Shown in pieces: positions 55,494 through 64,000 of a stretch of 64,000 nucleotides of DNA; position 1 is the stretch's first letter; each line of letters starts with the position of its first letter. The notes beneath the pieces were generated by a model. The model searched no databases. It saw only the letters and a list, made by a program, of their open reading frames with translations, and had not been told where the DNA came from. The translations under genes and the position numbers were made by a program. The DNA comes from Pararhodobacter sp. CCB-MM2 (GTDB lineage Bacteria > Pseudomonadota > Alphaproteobacteria > Rhodobacterales > Rhodobacteraceae): the NCBI RefSeq assembly GCF_001691415.1, contig NZ_LRRR01000008.1:62001-126000 (forward strand). The letters run 5' to 3'.

Positions 55494-57926
55494 TTACTCG
55501 GCGGCGAATTTGGTGAGGTCGGCGACGGGCACATATTGCTCGGCGCGCTCCTTGACGTGCTCGGCCCAGGGGTCCTTCTGGTAGACCGATTGCGAGATCT
55601 GGAAGCGCTCGACCAGCTGGGCACGGATCCCAGCGTCGAGCACCTGCTCCTTGACCCAGTCGAGCCCCACCTTGGCGACCCATTTATAGGGCCGGTCCAG
55701 ATACTTGGCGTTCTCGCGGTAGAGCTGGATGAAGGCCATCGTGTAGTCGAGGACCTCTTCCTCGGTCTTCACATCGGCCAGACGCTCGGTCTCCTTCACG
55801 TCCATCCCGGCCGCCCCGGCGACGCCGATCTGGTAGCCCGAGTCGACGCAGATCACGCCCACATCCTTGCAGGTCGCCTCGGCACAGTTGCGCGGGCAGC
55901 CCGAGACCGCGAGCTTGACCTTGTGGGGCGTCCAGGAGCCCCACAAGGCCTTCTCCAGCGCGATCCCCAACCCGGTGGAGTCCTGTGTGCCGAAGCGGCA
56001 ATGGTCGGTGCCGACACACGTCTTCACCGTGCGCAGCCCCTTGGAATAGGCATGGCCCGAGACCATGCCGGCGGCGTTGAGATCGGCCCAGATCGCCGGC
56101 AGATCCTCGCCCTTCACGCCCAGAAGGTCGATGCGCTGGCCGCCGGTGACCTTGACGGTCGGCACCTTGAACTTGTCGGCGGCATCGGCGATGGCGCGCA
56201 GCTCGTCGGGGGTGGTGATCCCGCCCCACATGCGCGGCATGACCGAGAAAGTGCCGTCCTTCTGGATGTTGGCGTGCTTGCGCTCGTTGATGAACCGGCT
56301 CTGCAAATCGTCGGTGTACTCGAGCGGCCAGTCGGCCAGCAGGTAGAAGTTCAGCGCCGGACGGCAGGAATGGCAGCCATCGGGCGTCTTCCACGCACCT
56401 GCCTGCCAGACGGCGGGCATCGACTTCAGCTCCTGCGACTTGATCAGGCGGCGGACGTCCTCATGCGTCAGATCGGTGCATTTGCACATCGGCTGCGGCG
56501 CGTTGCGCTCGAAGGCGCCGCCGAGGGTCGAGGCCAGCACCTGCTCGACGAGACCCGTGCAGGTCCCGCAGGAGGCCGAGGCCTTGGTCGTCGCGCGCAC
56601 GGCGCCCAGATCGACCGCGCCGCCCTTGATGGCGTCGACGATCGCGCCCTTGCACACGCCGTTGCAGCCGCAGATTTCCGCTTCAGGCGGTAAGGCTGCA
56701 ACGGCCGCCATAGGGTCCACGGGGGCGCCCCCCTGGAAGGCCGGGCCGAAGATCAGCGTGTCACGATTGGCCGAGATATCGGCGCCGTCGCGGATCTGGC
56801 CGAAGAACCAGTTGCTGTCCGCCGTGTCGCCGTAGAACACCGCGCCCACGAGCTTCTCGCCCTCGATCACCAGCCGCTTGTAGACGCCGCGCGCGGGGTC
56901 GCGGAACACGATGTCCTCGCGGTTCGGGCCTTCGGCGAAGTCGCCGGCGCTGAACAGGTCGCAGCCGGTGACCTTCAGCTTGGTCGACAGCTGCTTCTGG
57001 ACGAAGGTCGCCTCTTCGCCGCGCAGGGTGGCGGCGACGACCTTGGCTTGGTCGTAGAGCGGGGCGACGAGGCCGAAGATCGCGCCCTGATGCTCGACGC
57101 ATTCGCCGACCGCGAGGATATCCGCGTCCGAGGTGACCATCTGGTCATCGACATGAATCGCCTTGCCGACGGCCAGCCCGGCCTCCTTGGCCAGTTGCAC
57201 ATTCGGGCGGATGCCGACGGCCATCACCACGAGGCTCGCGGGCAGCACCGTGCCATCGGCCAGCTCCACCGCCTCGACCTTGCCGTCGCCGGTGATCTGT
57301 TTGGTGTTCGCTTGCAGGATGCAGTTGATGCCGCGACGCTCCAGATCCTTTTGCAGCAAGAAGCCCGCCGCCGCGTCGAGCTGGCGCTCCATGAGATGCG
57401 TGGCGATGTGCAGCACGGTCACTTCCATGCCGCGCAGACGCAGACCCGCCGCCGCTTCCAGACCCAGCAGACCACCGCCGATCACCACGGCATGGGCGCC
57501 GGGAATGGCCGAGGCCTCGATCATCACATTGGTGTCTTCCAGATCGCGGTAGGCCACGACGCCCGGCAGCTGGTGGCCCGGCAGCGGGATGATGAAGGGG
57601 TTCGAGCCCGTCGCGATCAGCAGCTTGTCGTAAGCCACGGTGCCGTTCTCGCCGGTGACGGTCTTGGCCGCGCGGTCGATGGCCACGACCTTTTCGCCAA
57701 AGCGGCAATGGACGCCCTGGGCTGCGTACCAATCCTCGTCATGGGTGACGATCTCGGCATAGGACTTCTCACCCGACAGCACCGGCGAAAGCATGATGCG
57801 GTTGTAATTGCCGCGCGGCTCGGCGTTGAACAGGGTGACGTCCCATTCGCCGGGCTGGGTGTCGAACAGATGCTCCAGCGCGCGGCCGGAGGCCATGCCT
57901 GCTCCGATGACCACAAGTTTCTGCAT
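55494..57926 (-). CDS. nirB: NAD(P)H-dependent assimilatory nitrite reductase, large subunit
   Basis: 810 residues. Order: FAD and NAD(P)H domains (VVIGAGMASGRALEHL; AVVIGGGLLGLEAAAGL), BFD-like [2Fe-2S] region (CGCNGVCKGAIVDAIKGG, SASCGTCTGLVEQVL), then the siroheme part with CVGTDHCRFGTQDSTGLG and the cluster ligands SGCPRNCAEATCKDVG. It reduces nitrite to ammonium using siroheme made by CysG. Start 57926 lies 9 bp after the GAF gene. Confidence 0.96.
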   Translation of the reverse strand: MQKLVVIGAGMASGRALEHLFDTQPGEWDVTLFNAEPRGNYNRIMLSPVLSGEKSYAEIVTHDEDWYAAQGVHCRFGEKVVAIDRAAKTVTGENGTVAYDKLLIATGSNPFIIPLPGHQLPGVVAYRDLEDTNVMIEASAIPGAHAVVIGGGLLGLEAAAGLRLRGMEVTVLHIATHLMERQLDAAAGFLLQKDLERRGINCILQANTKQITGDGKVEAVELADGTVLPASLVVMAVGIRPNVQLAKEAGLAVGKAIHVDDQMVTSDADILAVGECVEHQGAIFGLVAPLYDQAKVVAATLRGEEATFVQKQLSTKLKVTGCDLFSAGDFAEGPNREDIVFRDPARGVYKRLVIEGEKLVGAVFYGDTADSNWFFGQIRDGADISANRDTLIFGPAFQGGAPVDPMAAVAALPPEAEICGCNGVCKGAIVDAIKGGAVDLGAVRATTKASASCGTCTGLVEQVLASTLGGAFERNAPQPMCKCTDLTHEDVRRLIKSQELKSMPAVWQAGAWKTPDGCHSCRPALNFYLLADWPLEYTDDLQSRFINERKHANIQKDGTFSVMPRMWGGITTPDELRAIADAADKFKVPTVKVTGGQRIDLLGVKGEDLPAIWADLNAAGMVSGHAYSKGLRTVKTCVGTDHCRFGTQDSTGLGIALEKALWGSWTPHKVKLAVSGCPRNCAEATCKDVGVICVDSGYQIGVAGAAGMDVKETERLADVKTEEEVLDYTMAFIQLYRENAKYLDRPYKWVAKVGLDWVKEQVLDAGIRAQLVERFQISQSVYQKDPWAEHVKERAEQYVPVADLTKFAAE

Positions 57927-57935
57927 GGTGTGACC

Positions 57936-58868
57936 TCAGCAATACCAGGCGACGGTGAACGCATGTTCGCCGTCCAGATGGATGGGGAGCGCGACCATCG
58001 AGGCATAGCCCGCGGTCAGCGCCGGATTGCCGCCCATGACCAGCGGCAGGCCGCTGCCGAGCACGGTGCCGATGGGGCCTTCCCAGGCCTTGGCGGTACG
58101 GGGATTGTCCTCGTCCCAAAGGCGGCCGTCGCGGGCGCAGATGCCGTCGATCAGGACCGCGCCGCCCGTGGTGCCGACCTTGGCCGCGCGGCTGTCCCAG
58201 ATCTCGAACCGGCGGGCGAGGGGCGTGCCGCGCGCGGAAAGCAGCGTCAGCACAAAGGTCTCACCGACCGGCGAGGGGACCGGCAGGCCGAGGCCCGTGG
58301 TCAGCCCTGCCTTGCCCGCGCTGTCGGCGCGGATGAAGCGGTAGCCCGAACCCAGATCGCGCATCAGGATCGGCGTGCGGGCGGACCACACACCGCCGGG
58401 CAGGCCCTGACCACGCGGGAAATGCGTGTGCTGGCTGACCCATTCGAAATGCTTGGCGGCGCCGTAATAGCCGTCTGAGAGCATCATCAGCCCGTCGGTC
58501 TCGGCCCAAAGCTCGATGGCGCCGGTGCGCTCAGTGTCGTCCGAGCAGAGCACCACCAGCACCGCTTTCAGCGTCTTGCCGTCGAAGACCGGGATCGCCA
58601 CGGCGCTGGTGAGGCCAGCTTCCTTGGCCGCCTCGGTGCGCTTGAAATAGCTGCCGTCGAATTCCTTCAGCACCACAGGCTTGCCTTCGGCCCAGGCCCG
58701 GCCCGGCAGGCCCTCGCCCAAGGCAAAGCTCTCGCGGCCCGAGACGGCCGCGAAGGCCTCGCGGTCGCCATAGTTGCCCTGGGCGTGGACGAGGACACCA
58801 TCACGGGGCACCCAGACCTCCGAGACCTCGATGAAGGTCCGGGCTTGCGGGTCAAGGGTTACGTCCAT
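57936..58868 (-). CDS. Double-GAF-domain protein in the nitrate operon
   Basis: 310 residues: two similar GAF-like domains, residues about 10-145 and 150-305. Each has the pattern FALGEGLPGRAWAEGKPVVL / FPRGQGLPGGVWSARTPILM, so they arose by duplication. There is no membrane helix, kinase, cyclase or DNA-binding part. AGGAGG lies 8 nt before ATG 58868, which overlaps the nrtCD stop by 1 bp (TGATG). Between the transporter and nirB, it may sense nitrate, nitrite or NO and bind a partner, but no function is established here. Confidence 0.82.
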   Translation of the reverse strand: MDVTLDPQARTFIEVSEVWVPRDGVLVHAQGNYGDREAFAAVSGRESFALGEGLPGRAWAEGKPVVLKEFDGSYFKRTEAAKEAGLTSAVAIPVFDGKTLKAVLVVLCSDDTERTGAIELWAETDGLMMLSDGYYGAAKHFEWVSQHTHFPRGQGLPGGVWSARTPILMRDLGSGYRFIRADSAGKAGLTTGLGLPVPSPVGETFVLTLLSARGTPLARRFEIWDSRAAKVGTTGGAVLIDGICARDGRLWDEDNPRTAKAWEGPIGTVLGSGLPLVMGGNPALTAGYASMVALPIHLDGEHAFTVAWYC

Positions 58869-60595
58869 CACGCTGCCTCCTGCTTGCCCGCTGCTGCGGG
58901 GGCTGCTGCCTCGGGCTCGGCTTTCTTCTCATTGGGGCGTGCACCGCCCTCGTATTCTTCGAGGAAGCCGAGCACCTGCTCGCGGTAGGAATAGTAATCG
59001 GGGTGTTCCAGCAGTGCCTTGCGGGTGCGCGGGCGCGGCAGGTCCACCTCCATGATTTTGCCGATCGTGGCGCGGGGGCCGTTGGTCATCATCACCACGC
59101 GGTCGGCGAGCATGATCGCCTCGTCGACGTCATGCGTGACGCAGATCGCGGTCACCTTGGTGCGCGACCAGACCTCCATCAGCACCTCCTGCAGCTCCCA
59201 GCGGGTGAGGCTGTCGAGCATGCCGAAGGGCTCATCCAGAAGCAGAAGCTTCGGCGAGAGGGCGAAGGCGCGGGCGATGCCGACGCGCTGGCGCATGCCG
59301 TTCGACATGTCCGAGGCGGGCTTGTCCATGCTGTCACCAAGGCCGACGCGCTCGAGATAGTATTCCACCACCTCCTGCCGCTCCTTGGCGGTGGCGCGGG
59401 GATAGACCCGGTCGACACCCACCGCGACGTTTTCCTTGGCGGTGAGCCAGGGGAAGAGCGAGGGCGACTGGAAGACCACGGCGCGTTCGGGATCGGCCCC
59501 CAGCACGCCGCGATTGTCCAGCTTGATGACGCCCTGGCTGATCTCGTTGAGGCCGGCGGCCATGGTCAGCACGGTGGACTTGCCGCAGCCGGAATGGCCG
59601 ATCAGCGAGATGAATTCGCCCTTGTTGACCTTGAGGTTGAAGTCCTCGACCACGGTCAGCGGGCCCTTCGGCGTCGGGTAGATCTTGTGGAGCTGCGAGA
59701 ATTCCAGATAGCGGTCGGTCAGCGGCGAATGCGCGGCCTCGGCGACGACGGCGGGGATCTCGGGATCGGTGGAGCCCGCATGGATCGGCTTCACATTGGG
59801 CAGGATGCGCGAGCCCTCGATGCGGCCCTCGATGCCGACATCCATCAGGTAATTGGTGATGGTCGCGCGCAGGGCCTTGAAGGTCTCGTCATGGTTCATC
59901 TCGCCCCGGTCGCGCGGACGCGGGATCGAGACGCGGAATTCCTCGCCCAGCGTCCCATCGGGATTGAGCGGGATGATGCGGTCTGCGAGCAGGATCGCCT
60001 CGTCCACATCGTTGGTGATCAACACGCAGGTCTTGCGGTCCTCGGCCCAGATGCGCTCGATCTCGTCGGCGAGCTTGGCGCGGGTCAGGGCGTCCAGGGC
60101 GGACAGCGGCTCGTCCAGCAACAGGATCTCGGGGTTCATCGCCAGTGCGCGGGCGACCGAGACGCGCTGGCGCATGCCGCCCGACAGCTCGGCCGGACGA
60201 CGCTCCATCGCGTGGCCCAGACCCACCATCTTGACGTAATGCTCGACCTTTTTGGCGCGCTCGGCTTTCGACAGCTTCGGGAAGACCGAGTCGACGGCGA
60301 GGCCGACATTGCCGCGCACGGTGAGCCAGGGCATCAGCGAATACGACTGGAAGACGAGGCCGCGCTCGGGGCCGGGGCCCTCGATGGGCTGGCCCTTGAA
60401 CAGGACCTTGCCCGCGTCCGGCAGGATCAGCCCGGCCATCAGGTTCATCAGCGTCGACTTGCCGGTGCCCGAGAAGCCGAGGATGGCGACGAATTCGCCG
60501 TCCTCGATGGCGAGGTTGACTTCAGGCAGCACCTCGGTGCGGTGGGTGCCTTCGCCGAAGCCCTTGGAGACGTTCTGGAATTCAAGGATGGCCAT
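58868..60595 (-). CDS. Nitrate ABC transporter ATPase with two fused ATP-binding domains (NrtC+NrtD)
   Basis: 575 residues. First ABC domain: Walker [10 protein letters not shown] (40-48), signature [14 protein letters not shown], Walker [14 protein letters not shown]. Second: Walker [10 protein letters not shown], signature [14 protein letters not shown] (Ser-Asn instead of Ser-Gly), Walker [15 protein letters not shown] linker of about 80 residues joins them. In cyanobacteria these are separate NrtC and NrtD proteins, with NrtC carrying an NrtA-like domain that is absent here. A low-complexity Ala/Glu tail ends the protein. Start 60595 lies 5 bp after nrtB. Confidence 0.9.
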   Translation of the reverse strand: MAILEFQNVSKGFGEGTHRTEVLPEVNLAIEDGEFVAILGFSGTGKSTLMNLMAGLILPDAGKVLFKGQPIEGPGPERGLVFQSYSLMPWLTVRGNVGLAVDSVFPKLSKAERAKKVEHYVKMVGLGHAMERRPAELSGGMRQRVSVARALAMNPEILLLDEPLSALDALTRAKLADEIERIWAEDRKTCVLITNDVDEAILLADRIIPLNPDGTLGEEFRVSIPRPRDRGEMNHDETFKALRATITNYLMDVGIEGRIEGSRILPNVKPIHAGSTDPEIPAVVAEAAHSPLTDRYLEFSQLHKIYPTPKGPLTVVEDFNLKVNKGEFISLIGHSGCGKSTVLTMAAGLNEISQGVIKLDNRGVLGADPERAVVFQSPSLFPWLTAKENVAVGVDRVYPRATAKERQEVVEYYLERVGLGDSMDKPASDMSNGMRQRVGIARAFALSPKLLLLDEPFGMLDSLTRWELQEVLMEVWSRTKVTAICVTHDVDEAIMLADRVVMMTNGPRATIGKIMEVDLPRPRTRKALLEHPDYYSYREQVLGFLEEYEGGARPNEKKAEPEAAAPAAAGKQEAA

Positions 60596-60600
60596 GGGGA

Positions 60601-61677
60601 TCACCGGTTGTTCGTGAAGGTGAACATCGACTGGATCGCGAACATCAGGCGGTCGAGCAGGAAGCCGATGATGCCGATGGTGAAGACCGCGACCATGATC
60701 TTGGCGAGCGAGCTCTGCGAGCCGTTCTGGAACTCGTCCCAGACGAATTTTCCAAGGCCGGGGTTCTGCGCCAGCATCTCGGCGGCGATCAGCACCATCC
60801 AGCCCACACCCAGCGACAGACGCAGGCCGGTGAAGATCAGCGGCAGCGAGGAGGGCAGCACCAGCTTGGTGATCTTCGTCCAGGTCGACATCTTCAGGAC
60901 CTTCGAGACGTTGACGAGGTCCTTGTCGATCGAGGCCACGCCGAGCGCGGTGTTGATGATCGTCGGCCAGAGCGAGCACAGCGTCACGGTGATCGCCGAG
61001 ATCAGGAAGGACTTCGAGAACCAGCCGTCATCCACGGTGTAGAGGGCCGAGACGACGATGGAGACGATGGGCAGCCAGGCCAGCGGCGAGACCGGCTTGA
61101 AGATCTGGATCAGCGGGTTCATCGCGGCATTGGCGGTCTGCGACAGGCCGGCGGCGATGCCCAGCGGGACGGCGATCACGGTGCCCAGGAGGAAGCCGAA
61201 GAACACGGTTTTGATCGAGGTCCAGATCTGCTGGTAATAGGTCGGCGCACCCGTGTAGCTGCGGAAGCGCGGCTCCTCGCCATTGGCGATGCGGGTCGCG
61301 TTGCGCTCGTCCTGACGGGCGTAGAAGTCGGCGGCGTCTTCCATGGTGCGGACATGGTCGGCATGCAGGTTCTCGACCTGCTCCCAGACCGCCATCGGCC
61401 CGGGGATCGCGCCGAGCGAGGTCTGCACGCGCGGGGCCAGCTGCGACCAAGCGAAGAGGAAGATCGCGATGGCCAGAAGCGGCACGCCCAGCAGCTTCCA
61501 AACTTCCTTGATCTGGGCCTTCGGGTTGTCACCGGCGGCGGCACGCAGGATCGGCGTCATCCAGGACATGCCGAGCACCTTGAACCAGCCATCGGCCTTG
61601 TTGATGCGGGTGAAGAGGCGCGCGCGCCGGGCCTCACGGGCGGCGTCGGCTTCGAAATTCGGGTCGAGCGTCGTCAT
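60601..61677 (-). CDS. nrtB: Nitrate ABC transporter permease
   Basis: 358 residues, longer than the usual 270-290 because of an N-terminal cytoplasmic part, a first helix (about 65-85) and a periplasmic segment (about 95-145) before the five core helices. The EAA motif is [20 protein letters not shown]. It pairs as homodimer with the fused ATPase. Start 61677 has AAAGG upstream; ATG 61692 is the alternative. Confidence 0.92.
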   Translation of the reverse strand: MTTLDPNFEADAAREARRARLFTRINKADGWFKVLGMSWMTPILRAAAGDNPKAQIKEVWKLLGVPLLAIAIFLFAWSQLAPRVQTSLGAIPGPMAVWEQVENLHADHVRTMEDAADFYARQDERNATRIANGEEPRFRSYTGAPTYYQQIWTSIKTVFFGFLLGTVIAVPLGIAAGLSQTANAAMNPLIQIFKPVSPLAWLPIVSIVVSALYTVDDGWFSKSFLISAITVTLCSLWPTIINTALGVASIDKDLVNVSKVLKMSTWTKITKLVLPSSLPLIFTGLRLSLGVGWMVLIAAEMLAQNPGLGKFVWDEFQNGSQSSLAKIMVAVFTIGIIGFLLDRLMFAIQSMFTFTNNR

Positions 61678-61731
61678 GTCGGTGCCTTTCATGAGGTCCG
61701 GCGGAAGTCGTGTCGTCAGGGAGCAGGGGGT

Positions 61732-61756
61732 GGGGCCAATCGCTGGGATCGGCCCC
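61732..61756 (-). other. Intercistronic hairpin between nrtA and nrtB
   Basis: GGGGCC / GGCCCC stem extended by ATC/GAT past one mismatch, in the 86-bp gap after nrtA; no T-run. The placement is like the hairpin after the polyamine binding protein, suggesting stabilisation of the nrtA message. Confidence 0.5.
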
Positions 61757-61763
61757 TTCTGGG

Positions 61764-63116
61764 TCAGTTGACCACCGCGCCGTCTTCGATGCGCTGCGCG
61801 CCGGTCAGGCCGATGGGCAGGCTGTCGATATAGGCGTTGGGCGTATGGCCGTCATAGGCGATGCCATCCATCAGCGTGGCCGGCGCGCGGTAGCCGTCCG
61901 AGCCCATCGGGAAGTCCTCGGCCGAGGCGAGACCCTCGTCGATCAGGCTTTGCGCGGCTTCCATGTAGAGGTCCGGGCGATACACCGAGGCGGCAACGTC
62001 ATGGTACCACTGGTCGTCATGGGCTTCGGCGATCTGGCCCCAGCGGCGCATCTGGGTCAGGTACCAGATGGCGTCCGAGTAGTAGGGGTAGGTCGCGTTG
62101 TGGCGGAAGAAGACGTTGAAGTCGGGGACTTCGCGCACGTCGCCGGGCTCGTATTCAAACGTGCCGGTCATCGAGGCCGAGATCGTCGCGGCATCGGCGC
62201 CGACATAGTTCGGGCGGCTCAGGATCTCGACGGCCTCAGGACGGTTGGCGTTGTCGTTCTCATCGAGCCACATCGCGGCGCGGATCAGGGCGCGGACGAT
62301 GGCGCGGGTGGTGTTCGGGTAATCCTCAACGAAATCGGCGCGCAGACCGAAGACTTTCTCGGGGTTGTTCGGCCAGATCTCATAGTCGGTGATGACGGCG
62401 ACGCCGATCCCGCGCTGCACGGCAGCCTGGTTCCACGGCTCACCCACGCAATAGCCATAGATCGTGCCGGCTTCGAGCGTGGCGGGCATCTGCGGCGGCG
62501 GGGTGACCGAGAGGAACACATCGGCATTGATCTGGCCGGTGATGTCCTGCGGCGAATAGAGGCCCGGATGCAGACCGCCGGCGGCCAGCCAGTAGCGCAG
62601 CTCGTAATTGTGGGTCGAGACCGGGAACACCATGCCCATATCGAAGCGGCGACCCTCGTCGCGGAATTCTTCGACGACCGGGGCCAGCGCGGCGGCGCTG
62701 ATCGGGTGTTGCGGGCGGCCGTCATCCATCGAGGGGATGTTCGGGCGCATCATGTCCCAGACCTCGTTCGACACGGTGATGCCGTTGCCGTTCAGGTCCA
62801 TCGAGAAGGGCGTGACGATATGGGCTTCGGTGCCGTAGCCGATGGTCGCGGCCAGGGGCTGGCCGGCCAGCATATGGGCGCCCTGCAGCGTGCCCGAGAT
62901 GACGCCGTCCAGAAGGACACGCCAGTTGGCTTGGGCTTCCAGCGTGACGAACAGGCCCTCGTCTTCGAAATAGCCACGCTCATAAGCGATGGCGAGCGGG
63001 GCCATGTCGGTCAGCTTGATGAAGCCGAAAGTCAGTTCGTCGAGTTCGAGATCCTGCGCGAAGGCGGGGTTGGTGAGAAGCGTCGAGGCCGCGAGGGCAG
63101 CAAGAAGGCGTTTCAC
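61764..63116 (-). CDS. nrtA: Nitrate ABC transporter substrate-binding protein
   Basis: 450 residues, GTG start with AAAGGA 8 nt upstream. A Sec signal (ALAASTLLTNPAFAQ) is followed by the NrtA/CmpA fold: LTFGFIKLTDMAPLAIAYER at the start, TLQGAHMLAGQPLAATIGYG and YGYCVGEPWNQAAVQRGIGV in the binding cleft. No lipobox is seen, so it should be soluble in the periplasm. Its expression is probably controlled by the leader terminator upstream. Confidence 0.93.
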   Translation of the reverse strand: MKRLLAALAASTLLTNPAFAQDLELDELTFGFIKLTDMAPLAIAYERGYFEDEGLFVTLEAQANWRVLLDGVISGTLQGAHMLAGQPLAATIGYGTEAHIVTPFSMDLNGNGITVSNEVWDMMRPNIPSMDDGRPQHPISAAALAPVVEEFRDEGRRFDMGMVFPVSTHNYELRYWLAAGGLHPGLYSPQDITGQINADVFLSVTPPPQMPATLEAGTIYGYCVGEPWNQAAVQRGIGVAVITDYEIWPNNPEKVFGLRADFVEDYPNTTRAIVRALIRAAMWLDENDNANRPEAVEILSRPNYVGADAATISASMTGTFEYEPGDVREVPDFNVFFRHNATYPYYSDAIWYLTQMRRWGQIAEAHDDQWYHDVAASVYRPDLYMEAAQSLIDEGLASAEDFPMGSDGYRAPATLMDGIAYDGHTPNAYIDSLPIGLTGAQRIEDGAVVN

Positions 63117-63172
63117 TGGGCAGATCCTTTCCGGGCATTTGCGTCAGTTTGGTGCAAATGGGTGGACAAACG

Positions 63173-63224
63173 AAAAACAGCCGCTGACGAGCCTTGCGGG
63201 AGGGGCAAGGGCGTCGAGCGGCTG
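63173..63224 (-). terminator. Leader terminator in the nrtA 5' untranslated region
   Basis: On the minus strand a roughly 20-bp stem (outer part CAGCCGCT / AGCGGCTG, inner part CCTTGC / GCAAGG with small mismatches between, 63178-63224) is followed directly by TTTTT. It sits 57 bp before the nrtA start and after the nasS stop, so it would end transcription before the operon unless blocked. Confidence 0.85.
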
Positions 63225-63233
63225 TGCTCAGGT

Positions 63234-63279
63234 TTCCCAATCGTCGGGAAGAGGTCTCTTCGGAGACATCGTTGTCTCC
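63234..63279 (-). promoter_or_regulatory. Two-hairpin ANTAR-type antitermination site in the nrtA leader
   Basis: On the minus strand: hairpin 1, GGAGAC AACGAT GTCTCC (63262-63279), has a six-base loop with A at position 1 and G at position 4, the known ANTAR-binding loop. Hairpin 2, TTCCC GACGATT GGGAA (63234-63250), has the same ACGAT core. An alternative palindrome (63248-63261) would compete with hairpin 2. The terminator follows 9 nt later. Similar leaders are bound by NasR/NasT. Confidence 0.75.
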
Positions 63280-63335
63280 ACACTCTCAGCCTTGCAGATC
63301 CCGATCCCACTTTACAACACTCTCGTTGCTGCGGG

Positions 63336-63368
63336 TGCATCCGGGCTGCCGCGATGCAGCGGGATGCA
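63336..63368. promoter_or_regulatory. TGCATC/GATGCA repeats upstream of the nrtA leader
   Basis: TGCATCC (63336-63342), GATGCA (63353-63358) and GGATGCA (63362-63368). The outer pair is an inverted repeat. The half-sites resemble the TGCAC of NtrC sites, but the spacing differs from the NtrC consensus, so this is only a candidate. Confidence 0.35.
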
Positions 63369-63392
63369 TCAAACTTGTGCAAAATGCGGGCG

Positions 63393-64000
63393 TCAGGACG
63401 CCGAGGGGTCAAAGATGCGGCCATCGAAAAACAGATCCGGCAGCAGCTGCACGGCCCCTTCGACCGCCGCTTGGGTCATCGGTTCGCGAATCGCGCCTTC
63501 CAGCTTCTCGGAGGCGGCGGGCATCTCGGCACCCAGCGGCTTCAGCGCCCGGCGGTAAAGGTCCGAGCGGAACACGGCCCGTCCGGCCTGTACAGCGAGC
63601 CCGCGATTGAGGCCCGCCCGCGCCGCCATCCGGTCGGCGATCCACGCCGCCTGCGAACGCCACGGGAAAGTTGCGAGGCCTGCGTGGAACTCGAGGAAAT
63701 GCGGCACCTGACGCTGGTCGCCACGCGCCGATATGACCAGCCGGCCTTCCAGTGCGCGGTCGATGATCTCGGTCGGCACGTCCAGATAGGCGCGGCGCGA
63801 GAGGATCTCGGCGGTGGTGATCAGGCTGTCGGGGCGCGAGAGCCAATGGCTCGCCTGCCAGAGCGCGCGCACCAGCCGGTCGGTCAGATGCGGCTCGGTC
63901 TCGGCCCAATCCTCGCGCACGGCCAGCACCTTTTCCGGCGAGAAGGCCCAGATCGCCGAGCCCGGCAGCAGCAGGGTTCCGACGCCCTGTTCCACGGCAA
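63393..64000 (-). CDS. nasS: NasS-like nitrate sensor, C-terminal part
   Basis: The frame continues past the window edge; about 202 residues are visible. AIWAFSPEKVLAVREDWAET, LVRALWQASHWLSRP, VPHFLEFHAGLATFPWRSQA and AAWIADRMAARAG are shared by NrtA/CmpA-type proteins. NasS is the cytoplasmic form that binds nitrate and holds the antiterminator NasT when nitrate is absent. Its position before an antiterminator-type leader supports NasS over a second transporter. The N-terminus and nasT are outside the window, so a Sec signal cannot be excluded. Confidence 0.85.
   Translation of the reverse strand, partial: AVEQGVGTLLLPGSAIWAFSPEKVLAVREDWAETEPHLTDRLVRALWQASHWLSRPDSLITTAEILSRRAYLDVPTEIIDRALEGRLVISARGDQRQVPHFLEFHAGLATFPWRSQAAWIADRMAARAGLNRGLAVQAGRAVFRSDLYRRALKPLGAEMPAASEKLEGAIREPMTQAAVEGAVQLLPDLFFDGRIFDPSAS

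Noticed and set aside
59003..61042. 679-codon plus-strand frame over nrtCD and nrtB
   Set aside because: Antisense to ABC ATPase domains with intact Walker motifs.
63370..63405. Sigma-54 promoter before the nrtA leader (TTTTGCA box)
   Set aside because: A GG dinucleotide is not present at the required 10-bp distance before the GC of TTGC.

Overview
The window is a 64 kb piece of a GC-rich alphaproteobacterial chromosome. The gene order rpoZ - RSH - DUF2062 - pdxJ - LysE - acpS - lepB - rnc - era, the many 1-4 bp start/stop overlaps, and a repeat with a CCCGGGATATTT core all fit the Rhodobacteraceae (Paracoccus/Rhodobacter-like). No tRNA, rRNA, insertion sequence, phage gene or CRISPR array was seen. 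Both ends cut through genes: a PotA-like ATPase on the left and a NasS-like nitrate sensor on the right.

Layout. 1-3.9 kb: polyamine-type ABC importer (ATPase end, binding protein, two permeases). 4-8.8 kb: mostly minus-strand housekeeping genes (thioredoxin 2, TRIC/UPF0126 protein, RNase HI, methyltransferase, LysE exporter, ispH) plus a TetR regulator divergent from a small membrane protein with two palindromic operators between them. 9-13 kb: hybrid histidine kinase, YqaA-like membrane protein (apparent CTG start), NYN protein, folK. 13.1-23.6 kb: core information and metabolism block (rpoZ, RSH, pdxJ, acpS, two tandem lepB genes, rnc, era). 23.7-28.3 kb: methyl-accepting chemotaxis protein with a small overlapping partner, msrA, prmA, a DUF1127 protein. 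28.7-31 kb: ruvCAB. 31-37 kb: homoprotocatechuate meta-cleavage cluster (hpaR divergent from hpaF-hpaE-hpaD-VOC dioxygenase-hpaG-hpaH), with two unrelated ring-cleavage dioxygenases side by side. 37.1-40.5 kb: ECF sigma factor, membrane anti-sigma factor, secreted subtilisin-like protease and, past two terminators, a small secreted protein. 41-46.2 kb: metY and a 1252-residue membrane scaffold whose two ends resemble type II secretion/type IV pilus parts. 46.2-50 kb (minus): rnd, a secreted protein and an RND/MMPL exporter. 50.1-64 kb (minus): complete assimilatory nitrate/nitrite cluster (nasS fragment, nrtA, nrtB, fused nrtCD, double-GAF protein, nirB, nirD, nasA, TrpD2-like protein, cysG).

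How parts work together. The nitrate cluster imports nitrate (NrtABCD), reduces it to nitrite (NasA) and ammonium (NirBD), and makes siroheme for NirB (CysG). The leader before nrtA holds a strong intrinsic terminator preceded by two hairpins whose loops share ACGAT, as expected for ANTAR (NasT-type) antitermination; this fits the neighbouring nasS. The sigma/anti-sigma/protease locus is the best candidate for an undescribed system: the outer domain of the anti-sigma factor looks like a subtilisin propeptide and may dock with the protease encoded next to it. Functions are inferred from motifs and gene order; no database search was run.
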